64,000 nt of DNA from Taeniopygia guttata (Eukaryota > Chordata > Aves > Passeriformes > Estrildidae): the NCBI RefSeq assembly GCF_048771995.1, contig NC_133030.1, positions 64,850,001-64,914,000 of the forward strand, written 5' to 3'. The stretch's first letter is position 1, and each line of letters begins with the position of its first letter. Positions 14,040 to 24,240 of the stretch are shown here, piece by piece. The position numbers and the translations under genes were made by a program. A model generated the notes under the pieces. It searched no databases, was not told where the DNA came from, and worked only from the letters and a program-made list of their open reading frames with translations.

Positions 14040-16906
14040 GCTGGCAGTATAATAAAGCTTGTGGGTCAAAAGCTGAGATCACTGGGGCTGGGAAAGGGCA
14101 TTTGTAGGGCGGGTGCTCTAATCACTGCTGGCCTGGCAAAGGGACTGCACACACCATAGGAACCGAAGGGCTGGCACTGGCACTCTGGGGCTGGCCTTGT
14201 CACTGAAACTAGAACAGGATCTGTAGGGAGGAGATGGGGCTCTAACATTGCGCCTGAAAAACACTCCAATGCACTCATATGCTCTTGGTCTGCGACGCCA
14301 CCAGTGGGGCTGGGGGCAAAGTCACTCTGGGGCTGGCACAGGGGCTCTGCAGCTGGCCTTGTTACTGAAAACCGATAAGGAATTCTATGGCTGAGAACAG
14401 GGTGGTGGGCCTTGAATTCCAGTGATACAGGGGCACACATAGTGGCCGGCCATTTCTGGGTGGCAGTCAGATCCCTGCGGGCTGGGATACTGATGGTGGG
14501 CTGGCTTTAGAGACCCCGCGCCTGGAGCTGAAGTGCTGCTGAGCTGGAGATAAGGCCAAGATCACCCCGTGAAGCTGGAGAAACGCAGAGCTGGAGCTGA
14601 AGAAGAGAGCTGGCAGTATAATAAAGCTTGTGGGTCAAAAGCTGAGATCACTGGGGCTGGGAAAGGGCATTTGTAGGGCGGGTGCTCTAATCACTGCTGG
14701 CCTGGCAAAGGGACTGCACACACCATAGGAACCGAAGGGCTGGCACTGGCACTCTGGGGCTGGCCTTGTCACTGAAGCTAGAACAGGATCTGTAGGGAGG
14801 AGATGGGGCTCTAACATTGCGCCTGAAAAACACCCCAATGCACTCATATGCTCTTGGTCTGCGACGCCACCAGTGGGGCTGGGGGCAAAGTCACTCTGGG
14901 GCTGGCACAGTGACTCTGGGGCTGGCCTTGTGACTAAAACTAGAACAGGATCTGTAGGGAGGAGATGGGGCTCTAACATTGTGCTTGAAAAACACTCCAA
15001 TGCACTCATATGCTCTTGGTCTGCGAAGCCACCAGTGGGGCTGGGGGCAAAGTCACTCTGGCGCTGGCACAGGGACTATGGGCTGCTTGCGGCGACATCC
15101 CTTTACGCCTCTGACACAGATGCTATGGCTGGGCTTGTGACTGGAACTAGAACAGCATGTGTAGGGAGGAGATGGGGCTCTAACGTTGCGCCTGAAAAAC
15201 ACAGCAATGCACTCATATGCTCTTGGTCTGCGACACCACCAGTGGGGCTGGGGGCAAAGTCACTCTGGGGCTGGCACAGGCACTCTGGGGCTGGCCTTGT
15301 TACTGAAAACGGATAAGGAATTCTATGGCTGAGAACAGGGTTGTGGGCCTTGAATTCAAATGATTCAGGGGCACACATAGTGGCTGGCCATTGCTGGGTG
15401 GCAGTCAGATCCCTGCGGGCTGGGTTATTGATGGTGGGCTGGCTTTAGACACCCCGCGGGCTGAGCTGAAGTGCCGCTGAGCTGGAGACAAGGCCAAGAT
15501 CACCCCTGTGAAGCTGGAGAAACGCAGAGCTGGAGCTGAAGAAGAGAGCTGGCAGTATAATAAAGCTTGTGGGTCAAAAGCTGAGATCACTGGGGCTGGG
15601 AAAGGGCATTTGTAGGGCGGGTGCTCTAATCACTGCTGGCCTGGCAAAGGGACTGCACACACCATAGGAACCAAAGGGCTGGCACTGGCACTCTGGGGCT
15701 GGCCTTGTGACTGAAACTAGAACAGGATCTGTAGGGAGGAGATGGGGCTCTAACATTGCGCCTGAAAAACACAGCAATGCACTCATGCTCTTGGTCTGCG
15801 ACGCCACCAGTGGGGCTGGGGGCAAAGTCACTCTGGGGCTGGCACTGGGACTCTGGGGCTGGCCTTGTGACTGAAACTAGAACAGGATCTGTAGGGAGGA
15901 GATGGGGCTCTAACATTGCGCCTGAAAAACACCCCAATGCACTCATATGCTTATGGTCTGCGACGCCACCAGTGGGGCTGGGGGCAAAGTCACTCTGGGG
16001 CTGGCACAGTGACTCTGGGGCTGGCCTTGTGACTAAAACTAGAACAGGATCTGTAGGGAGGAGATGGGGCTCTAACATTGTGCTTGAAAAACACTCCAAT
16101 GCACTCATATGCTCTTGGTCTGCGACGCCACCAGTGGGGCTGGGGGCAAAGTCACTCTGGCGCTGGCACAGGGACTATGGGCTGCTTGCGGCGACATCCC
16201 TTTACGCCTCTGACACAGATGCTATGGCTGGGCTTGTGACTGGAACTAGAACAGGATCTGTAGGGAGGAGATGGGGCTCTAACGTTGCGCCTGAAAAACA
16301 CAGCAATGCACTCATATGCTCTTGGTCTGCGACGCCACCAGTGGGGCTGGGGGCAAAGTCACTCTGGGGCTGGCACAGTGACTCTGGGGCTGGCCTTGTG
16401 ACTAAAACTAGAACAGGATCTGTAGGGAGGAGATGGGGCTCTAACATTGTGCTTGAAAAACACTCCAATGCACTCATATGCTCTTGGTCTGCGACGCCAC
16501 CAGTGGGGCTGGGGGCAAAGTCACTCTGGCGCTGGCACAGGGACTATGGGCTGCTTGCGGCGACATCCCTTTACGCCTCTGACACAGATGCTATGGCTGG
16601 GCTTGTGACTGGAACTAGAACAGCATGTGTAGGGAGGAGATGGGGCTCTAACATTGCGCCTGAAAAACACCCCAATGCACTCATATGCTCTTGGTCTGCG
16701 ACGCCACCAGTGGGGCTGGGGGCAAAGTCACTCTGGGGCTGGCACAGTGACTCTGGGGCTGGCCTTGTGACTAAAACTAGAACAGGATCTGTAGGGAGGA
16801 GATGGGGCTCTAACATTGCGCCTGACAAACACCCCAATGCACTCATATGCTCTTGGTCTGCGACGCCACCAGTGGGGCTGGGGGCAAAGTCACTCTGGGG
16901 CTGGCA
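14040..16906. repeat. Higher-order repeat, partial third copy of the A/B block
   Basis: Matches 7,969-10,835 at an offset of 6,071 bp, including the shortened spacer with ATCACCCCGTGAAG, the monomer that lacks AT in CTCATGCTC (near 15,784), and the variant TGCTTATGGTCTGC near 15,950. At about 16,906 it runs without a gap into the second copy of block C. Confidence 0.9.
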
Positions 16907-17477
16907 CAGTGACTCTGGGGCTGGCCTTGTGACTAAAACTAGAACAGGATCTGTAGGGAGGAGATGGGGCTCTAACGTTGTGCTTGAAAAGCACTCCAAT
17001 GCACTCATATGCTCTTGGTCTGCGACGCCACCAGTGGGGCTGGGGGCAAAGTCACTCTGGCGCTGGCACAGGGACTATGGGCTGCTTGCGGCGACATCCC
17101 TTTACGCCTCTGACACAGATGCTATGGCTGGGCTTGTGACTGGAACTAGAACAGCATGTGTAGGGAGGAGATGGGGCTCTAACATTGCGCCTGAAAAACA
17201 CCCCAATGCACTCATATGCTCTTGGTCTGCGACGCCACCAGAGGGGCTGGGGGCAAAGTCACTCTGGGGCTGGCACTGGGACTCTGGGGCTGGCCTTGTG
17301 ACTGAAACTAGAACAGGATCTGTAGGGAGGAGATGGGGCTCTAACATTGCGCCTGAAAAACACTCCAATGCACTCATATGCTCTTGGTCTGCGACACCAC
17401 CAGTGGGGCTGGGGGCAAAGTCACTCTGGGGCTGGCACAGGCACTCTGGGGCTGGCCTTGTTACTGAAAACCGATAA
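15756..17477 (+). other. Longest satellite-derived open frame (573 codons), probably not a gene
   Basis: The open frame consists only of 54-codon and 69-codon repeats of the satellite. Repeat peptides contain blocks such as GLGAKSLWGWH, GAGLVTKTRTGSVGRRWGSN and ALICSWSATPP. The frame stays open because 162 and 207 are divisible by three and the monomers lack a stop in this register; it closes at the spacer. The opposite strand is open over the same monomers, with repeats such as MLEPHLLPTDPVLV. No promoter, signal peptide or known domain is visible. Protein coding is possible in principle but has no support beyond openness. Confidence 0.2.
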
Positions 17478-18165
17478 GGAATTCTATGGCTGAGAACAGG
17501 GTTGTGGGCCTTGAATTCCAGTGATACAGGGGCACACATAGTGGCTGGCCATTGCTGGGTGGCAGTCAGATCCCTGCGGGCTGGGATATTGATGGTGGGC
17601 TGGCTTTAGACACCCCGCGGGCTGAGCTGAAGTGCCGCTGAGCTGGAGACAAGGCCAAGATCACCCCTGTGAAGCTGGAGAAACGCAGAGCTGGAGCTGA
17701 AGAAGAGAGCTGGCAGTATAATAAAGCTTGTGGGTCAAAAGCTGAGATCACTGGGGCTGGGAAAGGGCATTTGTAGGGCGGGTGCTCTAATCACTGCTGG
17801 CCTGGCAAAGGGACTGCACACACCATAGGAACCGAAGGGCTGGCACTGGCACTCTGGGGCTGGCCTTGTGACTGAAACTAGAACAGGATCTGTAGGGAGG
17901 AGATGGGGCTCTAACATTGCGCCTGACAAACACCCCAATGCACTCATATGCTCTTGGTCTGCAACGCCACCAGTGGGGCTGGGGGCAAAGTCACTCTGGG
18001 GCTGGCACAGTGACTCTGGGGCTGGCCTTGTGACTGAAACTAGAACAGGATCTGTAGGGAGGAGATGGGGCTCTAACATTGCGCCTGACAAACACCCCAA
18101 TGCACTCATATGCTCTTGGTCTGCGACGCCACCAGTGGGGCTGGGGGCAAAGTCACTCTGGCGCT
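16872..18165. repeat. Higher-order block C, second copy
   Basis: Duplicate of 12,103-13,395. It follows the third A/B copy directly, which makes the longest uninterrupted run of monomers in the window (spacer to spacer 2,161 bp). Confidence 0.88.
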
Positions 18166-18782
18166 GGCACAGGGACTCTGGGGCTGGCCTTGTCACTGAA
18201 AACGGATAAGGAATTCTATGGCTGAGAACAGGGTGGTGGGCCTTGAATTCAGGTGATTCAGGGGCACACATAGTGGCTGGCCATTGCTGGGTGGCAGTCA
18301 GATCCCTGCGGGCTGGGATATTGATGGTGGGCTGGCTTTAGACACCCCGCGGGCTGAGCTGAAGTGCCGCTGAGCTGGAGACAAGGCCAGGATCACCCCT
18401 GTGAAGCTGGAGAAACGCAGAGCTGGAGCTGAAGAAGAGAGCTGGCAGTATAATAAAGCTTGTGGGTCAAAAGCTGAGATCACTGGGGCTGGGAAAGGGC
18501 ATTTGTAGGGCGGGTGCTCTAATCACTGCTGGCCTGGCAAAGGGACTGCACACACCATAGGAACCGAAGGGCTGGCACTGGCACTCTGGGGCTGGCCTTG
18601 TCACTGAAACTAGAACAGGATCTGTAGGGAGGAGATGGGGCTCTAACATTGCGCCTGACAAACACAGCAATGCACTCATATGCTCTTGGTCTGCGAAGCC
18701 ACCAGTGGGGCTGGGGGCAAAGTCACTCTGGGGCTGGCACTGGGACTCTGGGGCTGGCCTTGTGACTGAAACTAGAACAGGA

Positions 18783-19240
18783 TGTATGGTATGTGTATAT
18801 GTTTTAATCGTGTAACCAGATGGATTAATAAAAGGCAACACCCGTAGCAGGTTTCTGTTGGATCTGTGTCTGTGAGAAGTGGGCTGTGTGCTGGAGAAGG
18901 AGAGCCGCTGTTGGAGAGTTGCAATAGTGACAGGTGTGAGCTGTGAGGATGATGAGGGCTCAGAGCAGCCCCAGGTGCGAGCTATGAGGATGAGGAGGAG
19001 GGGGTGGCTCCTGCCGGTGGGAGGTTGTTTTAGGGCGAGGGTTTGCTGCCGCTGGCTTTTGCATGGAGATGCTGGAGAAGAGGAGTTTATGGGGGGCTCC
19101 TGGGGCTGTCTCATGGAAGGACGGTGAGCGCTTCGGACAGGGTCCGGGGGATCACCTGGATACGCACTTGGGGATGTGGTGCATTGCTCGAAGGAGGAGC
19201 CGAGGGACAAACCATTGTGTCGAGAAGCAGCGGCTAAACA
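18783..19240 (+). other. Unique flank of the satellite with an AATAAA hexamer; possible transcript end or element edge
   Basis: The satellite stops in mid-monomer after ACTAGAACAGGAT at 18,782. The next bases are unrelated (GTATGGTATGTGTATATG). An AATAAA hexamer lies at about 18,827. A CAG/GTGAGC donor-like site occurs at about 19,231. The mixture of a polyadenylation-like signal near the array edge could mark a retroelement terminal fragment or a host transcript, but no family was recognised and no terminal repeats were found. Confidence 0.35.
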
Positions 19241-19479
19241 GGTGAGCCCGTGCGCCTTTGTAGCGGGGACTTTTCGCCTTTCCCTTTTGAATTTTGTCCT
19301 TCTGAGGTTGAAATGAGGGGGCTGCCCTGTTGTCCCTCCTTTTAAGGGGTTTGGATTGAGGTAAAATTGTGCCTTTTGCCATCATTTGAGGCAAGCCCCT
19401 TCTTTTCTGCTCTTCTAGGGGATGCGATGGAAGGGGAGCCCACATTTCTTTGCCCTTGTTCAAGTGAGGTGAGCGCCCG

Positions 19480-19965
19480 AGCGTGGCGTCAGTTTCGGGG
19501 CTTCAAAGGAAGGGAGGCGCGGCTGTGGCAGCGCTGGCAGGGTGGGCATGGGGCTGCGCCGCTGCATTTGGGGCGCTTCTGCCCCTGGGCCGGCAGCGAA
19601 GGGTCCGGCGCGGGAGCCCCGCTGGCAGTGGCTGGGGATGGCCGAGGCGGGAGGGGAGTTTGGCGCGGCGGGGCTGCCGCGGGACTGCCGGAGCCGCGCC
19701 GGTGCGAGCCGTGCGGAGCCGAGGGGAGCTTTGGCCGGGCCGGCGGGCGGGGCAGGCGGCGCGGGCGCTGCGCCGGTGCCGCCGCTCCGTCCGCTCCGGG
19801 CGCGGGGCTCGGGCGCCGCCGGGGCCCCCCGGGCCCGGTGCCGGCCCCGCCGGGCCGGGGGGAGCGGGCGGGGGTCTCCCGGCGCGGCGCCGCCTGTGCC
19901 TGCCCGAGGAGCCGCTTTCCTGCCGGGAGCGCGGCTTCTCATTTTCCAGCCTTCCTGCCTGGGGT
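19480..19965. promoter_or_regulatory. CpG island
   Basis: The stretch is very GC-rich with dense CG dinucleotides (GCGCGGGGCTCGGGCGCCGCC near 19,800) and has long open frames in all phases simply because stops are rare. A CpG island of about 0.5 kb is typical of a vertebrate promoter. The direction is unclear; the sequence to the right is strongly T/G-rich, which is the skew expected downstream of a promoter firing rightwards. No convincing first exon was identified. Confidence 0.75.
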
Positions 19966-20079
19966 GGCTGTGGGGTGGTTCTGGGGAACTCATTGGATCC
20001 TTTTCTGTTGTCCGGAGTTGGTGTAGGAGAAGGGCCGTGGGGCACTTTTTGGTTGGTACGGTTCTCGCTTCGGGCGCTG

Positions 20080-20900
20080 ATGACAAGGGTTTTTTTGGCT
20101 TGAGTGTTGTTGTTGGATTTCTTTTTGATCGTTTCTTATGTTTTTAAAGGATGTGTTTTGAAAGGCTTACAATGGTTTTTCTGGGTCGTAGCATGAAGAA
20201 GAGGGTAGGTTTTTAATTCGGTTGTGGAGGCTTTTATTAGCGTGAGTGCGTAGTGTTTGTTTTGGTGGCTTGAGGTAGTGTCCTGTACTTAATTAGTTAG
20301 GTTGTTTGTTTTTTTAATATGTTGATGATTGCATTCTTGTTTATTATATTATAGGGGTTTTATTCATTTGGCTTATTTGATTGCCGTGTGTGTTTTATTG
20401 TTGCAGGGAATTTGGGAGTTATTGTTTATGGTTACATTTCTCTTTTGGCGACGTGCTTATTTTTAAGTGGTATTTGTGTTTTGATGGTTTGAGGCATTAT
20501 GGGTTTATTGAGTTAGGAATAATTATTTTGCTTTGTTAATATGATTTTTTTTTTTGGTAGTTTGATGTATTTGGTTGTTGTTTTTTATTAGTTTTGTTTT
20601 TGGGAACGTGAGTATTTCTATGGTGGATCTTTTTAGGTAGTTATTTTATTTCGGTGGTGAATCTTTTCTTTCTTCGTGGTTCCGATTTTGTTATATCGGT
20701 AATTATTTGGTGGGTTTTTTTCGTTCATTTTATAGAGTATTGGGTTCTCTTTATGAGTTAGTGTAGTGGTAGAGTTTTGGGGTTTGATTTTTTATTTTTT
20801 TTCTAAGAAACGTTCGGGGTCTGTTGTATGGTTTGGAGTATAGTGAGTTAGTTGGCTTTTTTTTTTTTTTTTTCTTAATTTTTTTTGTGATTTGCTGTGT
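20080..20900. other. T/G-rich, C-poor tract downstream of the CpG island
   Basis: The + strand here is dominated by T and G (for example GTTTGTTTTGGTGGCTTGAGG near 20,255), with few C residues and several poly-T runs, the longest near 20,855. No open frame or known element is visible. A 50-bp stretch starting at TTGAGGCATTATGGGT (20,489) recurs at 24,265. Confidence 0.65.
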
Positions 20901-21759
20901 GGGTTTTGTTATGAACAAAACAGCTTGGCTGCGACACTTGGCTTGGGCTAAGTACTGACATTGAAATGTTAAATAGCTAATTGTTCCTGGGAATCACCTA
21001 CCTCCCCCCACCCGCACTACCATTCTATAGGTCTTCTTAAAAATATGTGTGTCATTTTTGTGATGTGATAAGAACCGCTAGTGAAAGAAGTGTAGTGCGG
21101 GTTTTTTTGCCGGTAGTTGGTTGGCTGTGGAACCTTTCTGAATATTTTGGACGGCATTGTTGGGAATTTGATGCTGTTTTGGCATTTTAGTTTGAGGAAC
21201 TGGATTAGAACTGCAAAGTTTTAACTCGAATGAAACAAAAGGAATGCATAAATACGAAAATAGGAATATAAAACTTCAATTTTAAATATGAACGGAAAAC
21301 ATATAAATAAAACATGTAACATGAATAATGTTATCCATTACTATTAGGTATTATATTGTTTGATATAGGGTATTTTATATGTTTATATACATATACATGT
21401 AGATTATAAATATAAATATGCATTTAGAAACGTATAATTAATACATGTGGATATATAAATATGACAAAATAATAGGAATCAATACAGTACATAATGCATA
21501 TTTTACTGTACATGTCTTATTATGACACATTATATGTCATAGGAATTATAGCTCGAAATATAGTACCTCAAGATACTGTGATAGAATATATAAGTACTTG
21601 TGAAAATCGAAAATAGAAATAAAGAAATATCTAAATATAGTTTAAAGTAAAGGGGATTTTAATTGTCTATTTGGTAGTAGGTAGGGGTTTTATTATAAAA
21701 ATGATAAATATAAATAAAATAAAATTAGAAATCTATGTATAGAAATATATCCTAAATAC
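20901..21759. other. AT-rich non-coding stretch
   Basis: The first 300 bp are of mixed composition and include a C-rich run (CCTCCCCCCACCCGC near 21,001). From about 21,200 the sequence is AT-rich with repeated TATAAATAT-like words. A core reading GTTTAAAGTAAAGGGG at about 21,640 belongs to the degenerate ~260-bp repeat described for the right half of the window. No gene was seen. Confidence 0.5.
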
Positions 21760-23240
21760 GTTAAGAGCTATATAAAATCTCAAAGGTAAGTAACTATAAG
21801 TATTAGCGGTATGTACGAAATAGAATTGAAATGAAAATTTATCTATCTTGCTACCTTATTATCTATATAATATATATTTATAGATACATCAATATAAAGG
21901 AGTAATGCGCATGTGACTATAATGATGAAAAAATATATGAATATTCAAGTAGCGTTTAAAGAAAGGGATTTTTTTGCTTTTATTTGATTAGAGGCAGGGT
22001 TTTAATGGAAAAACGATGAATATACATTTTGTTTTGGTATCTATCTAAATATGGATATCTAAATATGGAATTCTTTTAAGCTGCATCCCAAGCAGATCTG
22101 AAGACAAAGGTAGAGAGCTGGTGGATGTAGGTAATCTATGTTTATTGTGAAACTTTAATTTATAACTAAATGGGTCTATAAATTAGCATTGCTTATATAT
22201 TGTAGTTTCTCATATACATCTCAGGTGATCTCAGACATCAATTTAAACAATTGAGGGCTTAACAGAAGAGGAAATCAAAAGATATTGGTTGATTTCTCCT
22301 TGTATGCCAACACAGAAGTATCTGTTCATATTGCTTTTTGAATATAGGGGACATTCTTTGTAATGCACTAAAAAAAAAAATTAAAACCTATTGGGTTGTA
22401 CAAATTTTTCATTAAAAAATTGTACTAATTTGTGCCAATTTCCTAATACAAAGCTATACTACACTATTATAGTTCTCTAAAAATAGGAAAAATTACTTTT
22501 TAATGTACTAGCTGTTCTAGAAGTGCCATATATTTTAGCAATAGTTAGTACATTTTTGTTTTAATGAATACTGTATCATGTGTATCCTGTAAAATTTGCC
22601 TGCAAAATAACCGCATATCCAGCAAAGAATCCTGCATAGTTTTTACTATTCCAAAAAACACAATGGAAGAAGAACCATCTGTGTTGAGGGACATCCAAGT
22701 GGAAAGCAACTCTTGCAAACGCAATGATTTTAGCAACATCCATTTAGAATCTACTTCATAGACTCTGAGAATTTTCATGTGTTTACAGCTGGAAATAAAT
22801 CTACTGGAAAGAATCTGGGCTTGAATATGTTTGAGCACAACACACATTTTAAATTGTTAATTGTAAATTAAATGTAAATAAAAATAAGTATGAGGAAGAG
22901 ATAGACTATAAATAACACCATACATCAATCTACAATAAAAATGTACATTTGAACATAAATGCGAAAAATAATGATAAATTTAGACGGAGTTTAAAGAAAG
23001 GGATTTTTTAAAAAATTTTTACTTGCATAGAGGCAGGGGTTTATTTTAAGCCCTATAAACCTTTCAGAAATAGAAATCTATCTATAGAAATATGTAAGCA
23101 ATGTATTAAGCAATGCATAAAAATATGAATTGTAATAAAGGAATAAATGTAAGAAATTATAAAAATACAATTACACATCAATATACGTTATAAATCCGAA
23201 TGTGAATATAAATATGAAAAATATAAAAATAAAAGAGCTT
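21760..23240. repeat. Diverged copy of the AT-rich module of the macrosatellite
   Basis: Sequence from TCAAAGGTAAGTAACTATAAG (about 21,779) onward matches the AT-rich module that precedes each macrosatellite promoter (40,278 onward). Landmarks occur in the same order: CACCATACATCAATCTACA at 22,917 versus about 40,667, and AGAGGCAGGGGTTTATTTTAAGC near 23,030 versus 40,781. Divergence is clearly greater than among the tandem units, so this copy is older or evolving alone. An insert of about 0.8 kb interrupts it. Confidence 0.85.
22075..22860. other. Insert of about 0.8 kb within the diverged AT module
   Basis: Relative to the tandem units, about 780 bp of unrelated sequence lies between AAATATGGAATTC (22,060s) and AAAATAAGTATGAGG (22,880s). 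Composition is less AT-biased than its surroundings and includes an internal poly-A near 22,371. A 100-codon open frame lies on the minus strand (22,545-22,847) and a 65-codon frame on the plus strand; neither resembles a protein I know. No clear target duplication or terminal repeat was found. It could be a fragment of a transposable element or a deletion in the ancestor of the tandem units. Confidence 0.5.
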
Positions 23241-23299
23241 GAAATGCAGTTTAAAAGAGAAGGTTTTTGCTTTTGGTTCCTGTTGGGTTAGAGGCAGGG

Positions 23300-24240
23300 G
23301 TTTTTTTGCTGGCGTTCTTTTCCGCGCGGGATGTTTTGGGGCATTTGCTGCAGGGCAGGTTCCGGAGGGCATCGCGCCCGTTCTTTTCTGCCGCCGGCCC
23401 CGCCCGCGGCCCCGAGGCGAGCGGCGGCCCCCGGCGGTGGCGGGCGGCAGTGCTGCCGCCCTGTGGGCAGAGGGCGGTACTGCAGCCCGCCGCCCGCGGC
23501 CGCCATCTTGGGAGTGGCTTGTCGCGGACTCGCTTGACCTTCTCGAGATGGCGCGAAAAGGAGGACGTTGGCATTCGAGGACCCGTGTCTGTTTTCTACA
23601 CTGCCTGAATGGTCCCCAACGCCGGCGCCCCCCGACGGGATTTTCCGCGGCGGTTCTGGTGCCGTGCACACGGGCTGTGGGGTCAGCAGCACCGCGAGCG
23701 TGCGGGTTTTTGGCGGGGGCCGACGGGCATCGGCGTAATACGCCTCTCTCCGTCCAGGTCCCCACGGGCCGCCATCTTGCGAGTCTCTGGTCGCTTGAAA
23801 AGTGCTGCCGCCTTGTGGGCAGAGCGCGGTACTGCAGCTCCCCGGCCAGCGCCGGGCCGAAAACCACCGAGACGGGGCGGGGGGGCCAGAGCGGCCCCAA
23901 AACCACCGAGACGGGGCGGAAGCGGCAAGAGCGGCCACAGAAACCACCGAGACGGGGCGGAAGCGGCCAGAGCGGCCCAAAAACCACCGAGTTGTGGCGG
24001 AAGTGGCAAGAGCGGCTCCAATTACCACCGAGACGGGCCCGGAGGGGCGCGGGGCGGCGGCGAGCGGGGCGGTGTGTGTGAGTAGAGGGGAGCGGTGAAG
24101 GCGGCTCCGCGGCAGCGCCGGGGAAGGATGGCAGCGGCGAGGGCGGCCCGGCGGGGCCGGTATCGGCGGGCGGCGGAGGCGCGGTCGCGGCGCTCCCGGG
24201 CCGGGGTGGAGCGGCGTCGGAACAGGGCTGCGCCCGCCCC
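23300..24240 (+). promoter_or_regulatory. CpG-island promoter, diverged solo copy of the macrosatellite promoter
   Basis: From 23,240 to about 23,850 the sequence is nearly the same as the unit-1 promoter at 33,909-34,520, with small differences such as an extra T run and loss of GGCGGG before CTCGCTTGAAAAG. It has two GCCATCTTG (YY1-type) sites, near 23,505 and 23,773, and the CAGAGGGCGGTACTGCAG block. After about 23,850 it departs from the tandem units: it continues with a 40-bp minisatellite and a further CG-rich stretch up to 24,240 and lacks the three NRF1 sites. It lies 350 bp upstream of the first exon of the helical-repeat gene, so it could serve as its promoter. Confidence 0.72.
23861..24060. 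repeat. 40-bp GC-rich minisatellite, five copies
   Basis: The core AAACCACCGAGACGGGGCGG begins at 23,861, 23,900, 23,941, 23,981 (variant GAGTTGTGGCGG) and about 24,021, giving spacings of 39-41 bp. Spacer words alternate between AGAGCGGCC-type and AAGAGCGG-type. This tract is absent from the promoter copies in the tandem units, where unrelated CG-rich sequence with NRF1 sites follows instead. Confidence 0.88.

Larger units (their letters stand above)
1..18782. repeat. Satellite array of 162/207-bp monomers with spacer modules
   Basis: A continuous tandem array runs from the window start to 18,782, so its left end lies outside. The basic monomer is 162 bp (for example between the GATCTGTAGGGAGGAGATGG motifs near 4,247 and 4,409). 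A second monomer type is 207 bp because its middle carries a segment reading GACTATGGGCTGCTTGCGGC. Groups of monomers are separated by a spacer module. Distances between successive spacers fit 570 bp plus whole monomers: 732, 939, 1,101, 1,261, 1,630 and 2,161 bp; a 919-bp spacing reflects a 20-bp loss in one monomer. I do not recognise the family by name. Open frames seen on both strands follow from monomer lengths divisible by three. Confidence 0.96.

Noticed and set aside
1-18782. CENP-B box in the satellite
   Set aside because: No word fitting TTCG....A..CGGG was found in the monomers or spacer, so a centromeric role cannot be argued from this motif.
1-18782. CRISPR-like array
   Set aside because: Repeats are 162-207 bp and contiguous with no unique spacers, in a vertebrate-like context.
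18783-19240. Terminal repeat of an endogenous retrovirus
   Set aside because: Only an AATAAA hexamer supports it; no paired terminal repeat, primer-binding site or internal region was recognised.
19367-20147. Long overlapping open frames in the CpG island at 19.4-20.1 kb
   Set aside because: Open in nearly all phases on both strands through lack of AT-rich stop codons; peptides are low-complexity Gly/Ala/Arg/Pro.
22545-22847. 100-codon minus-strand frame as a gene
   Set aside because: Lies in the insert within the AT module, has no known domain, no promoter, and a similar-size frame exists on the opposite strand.
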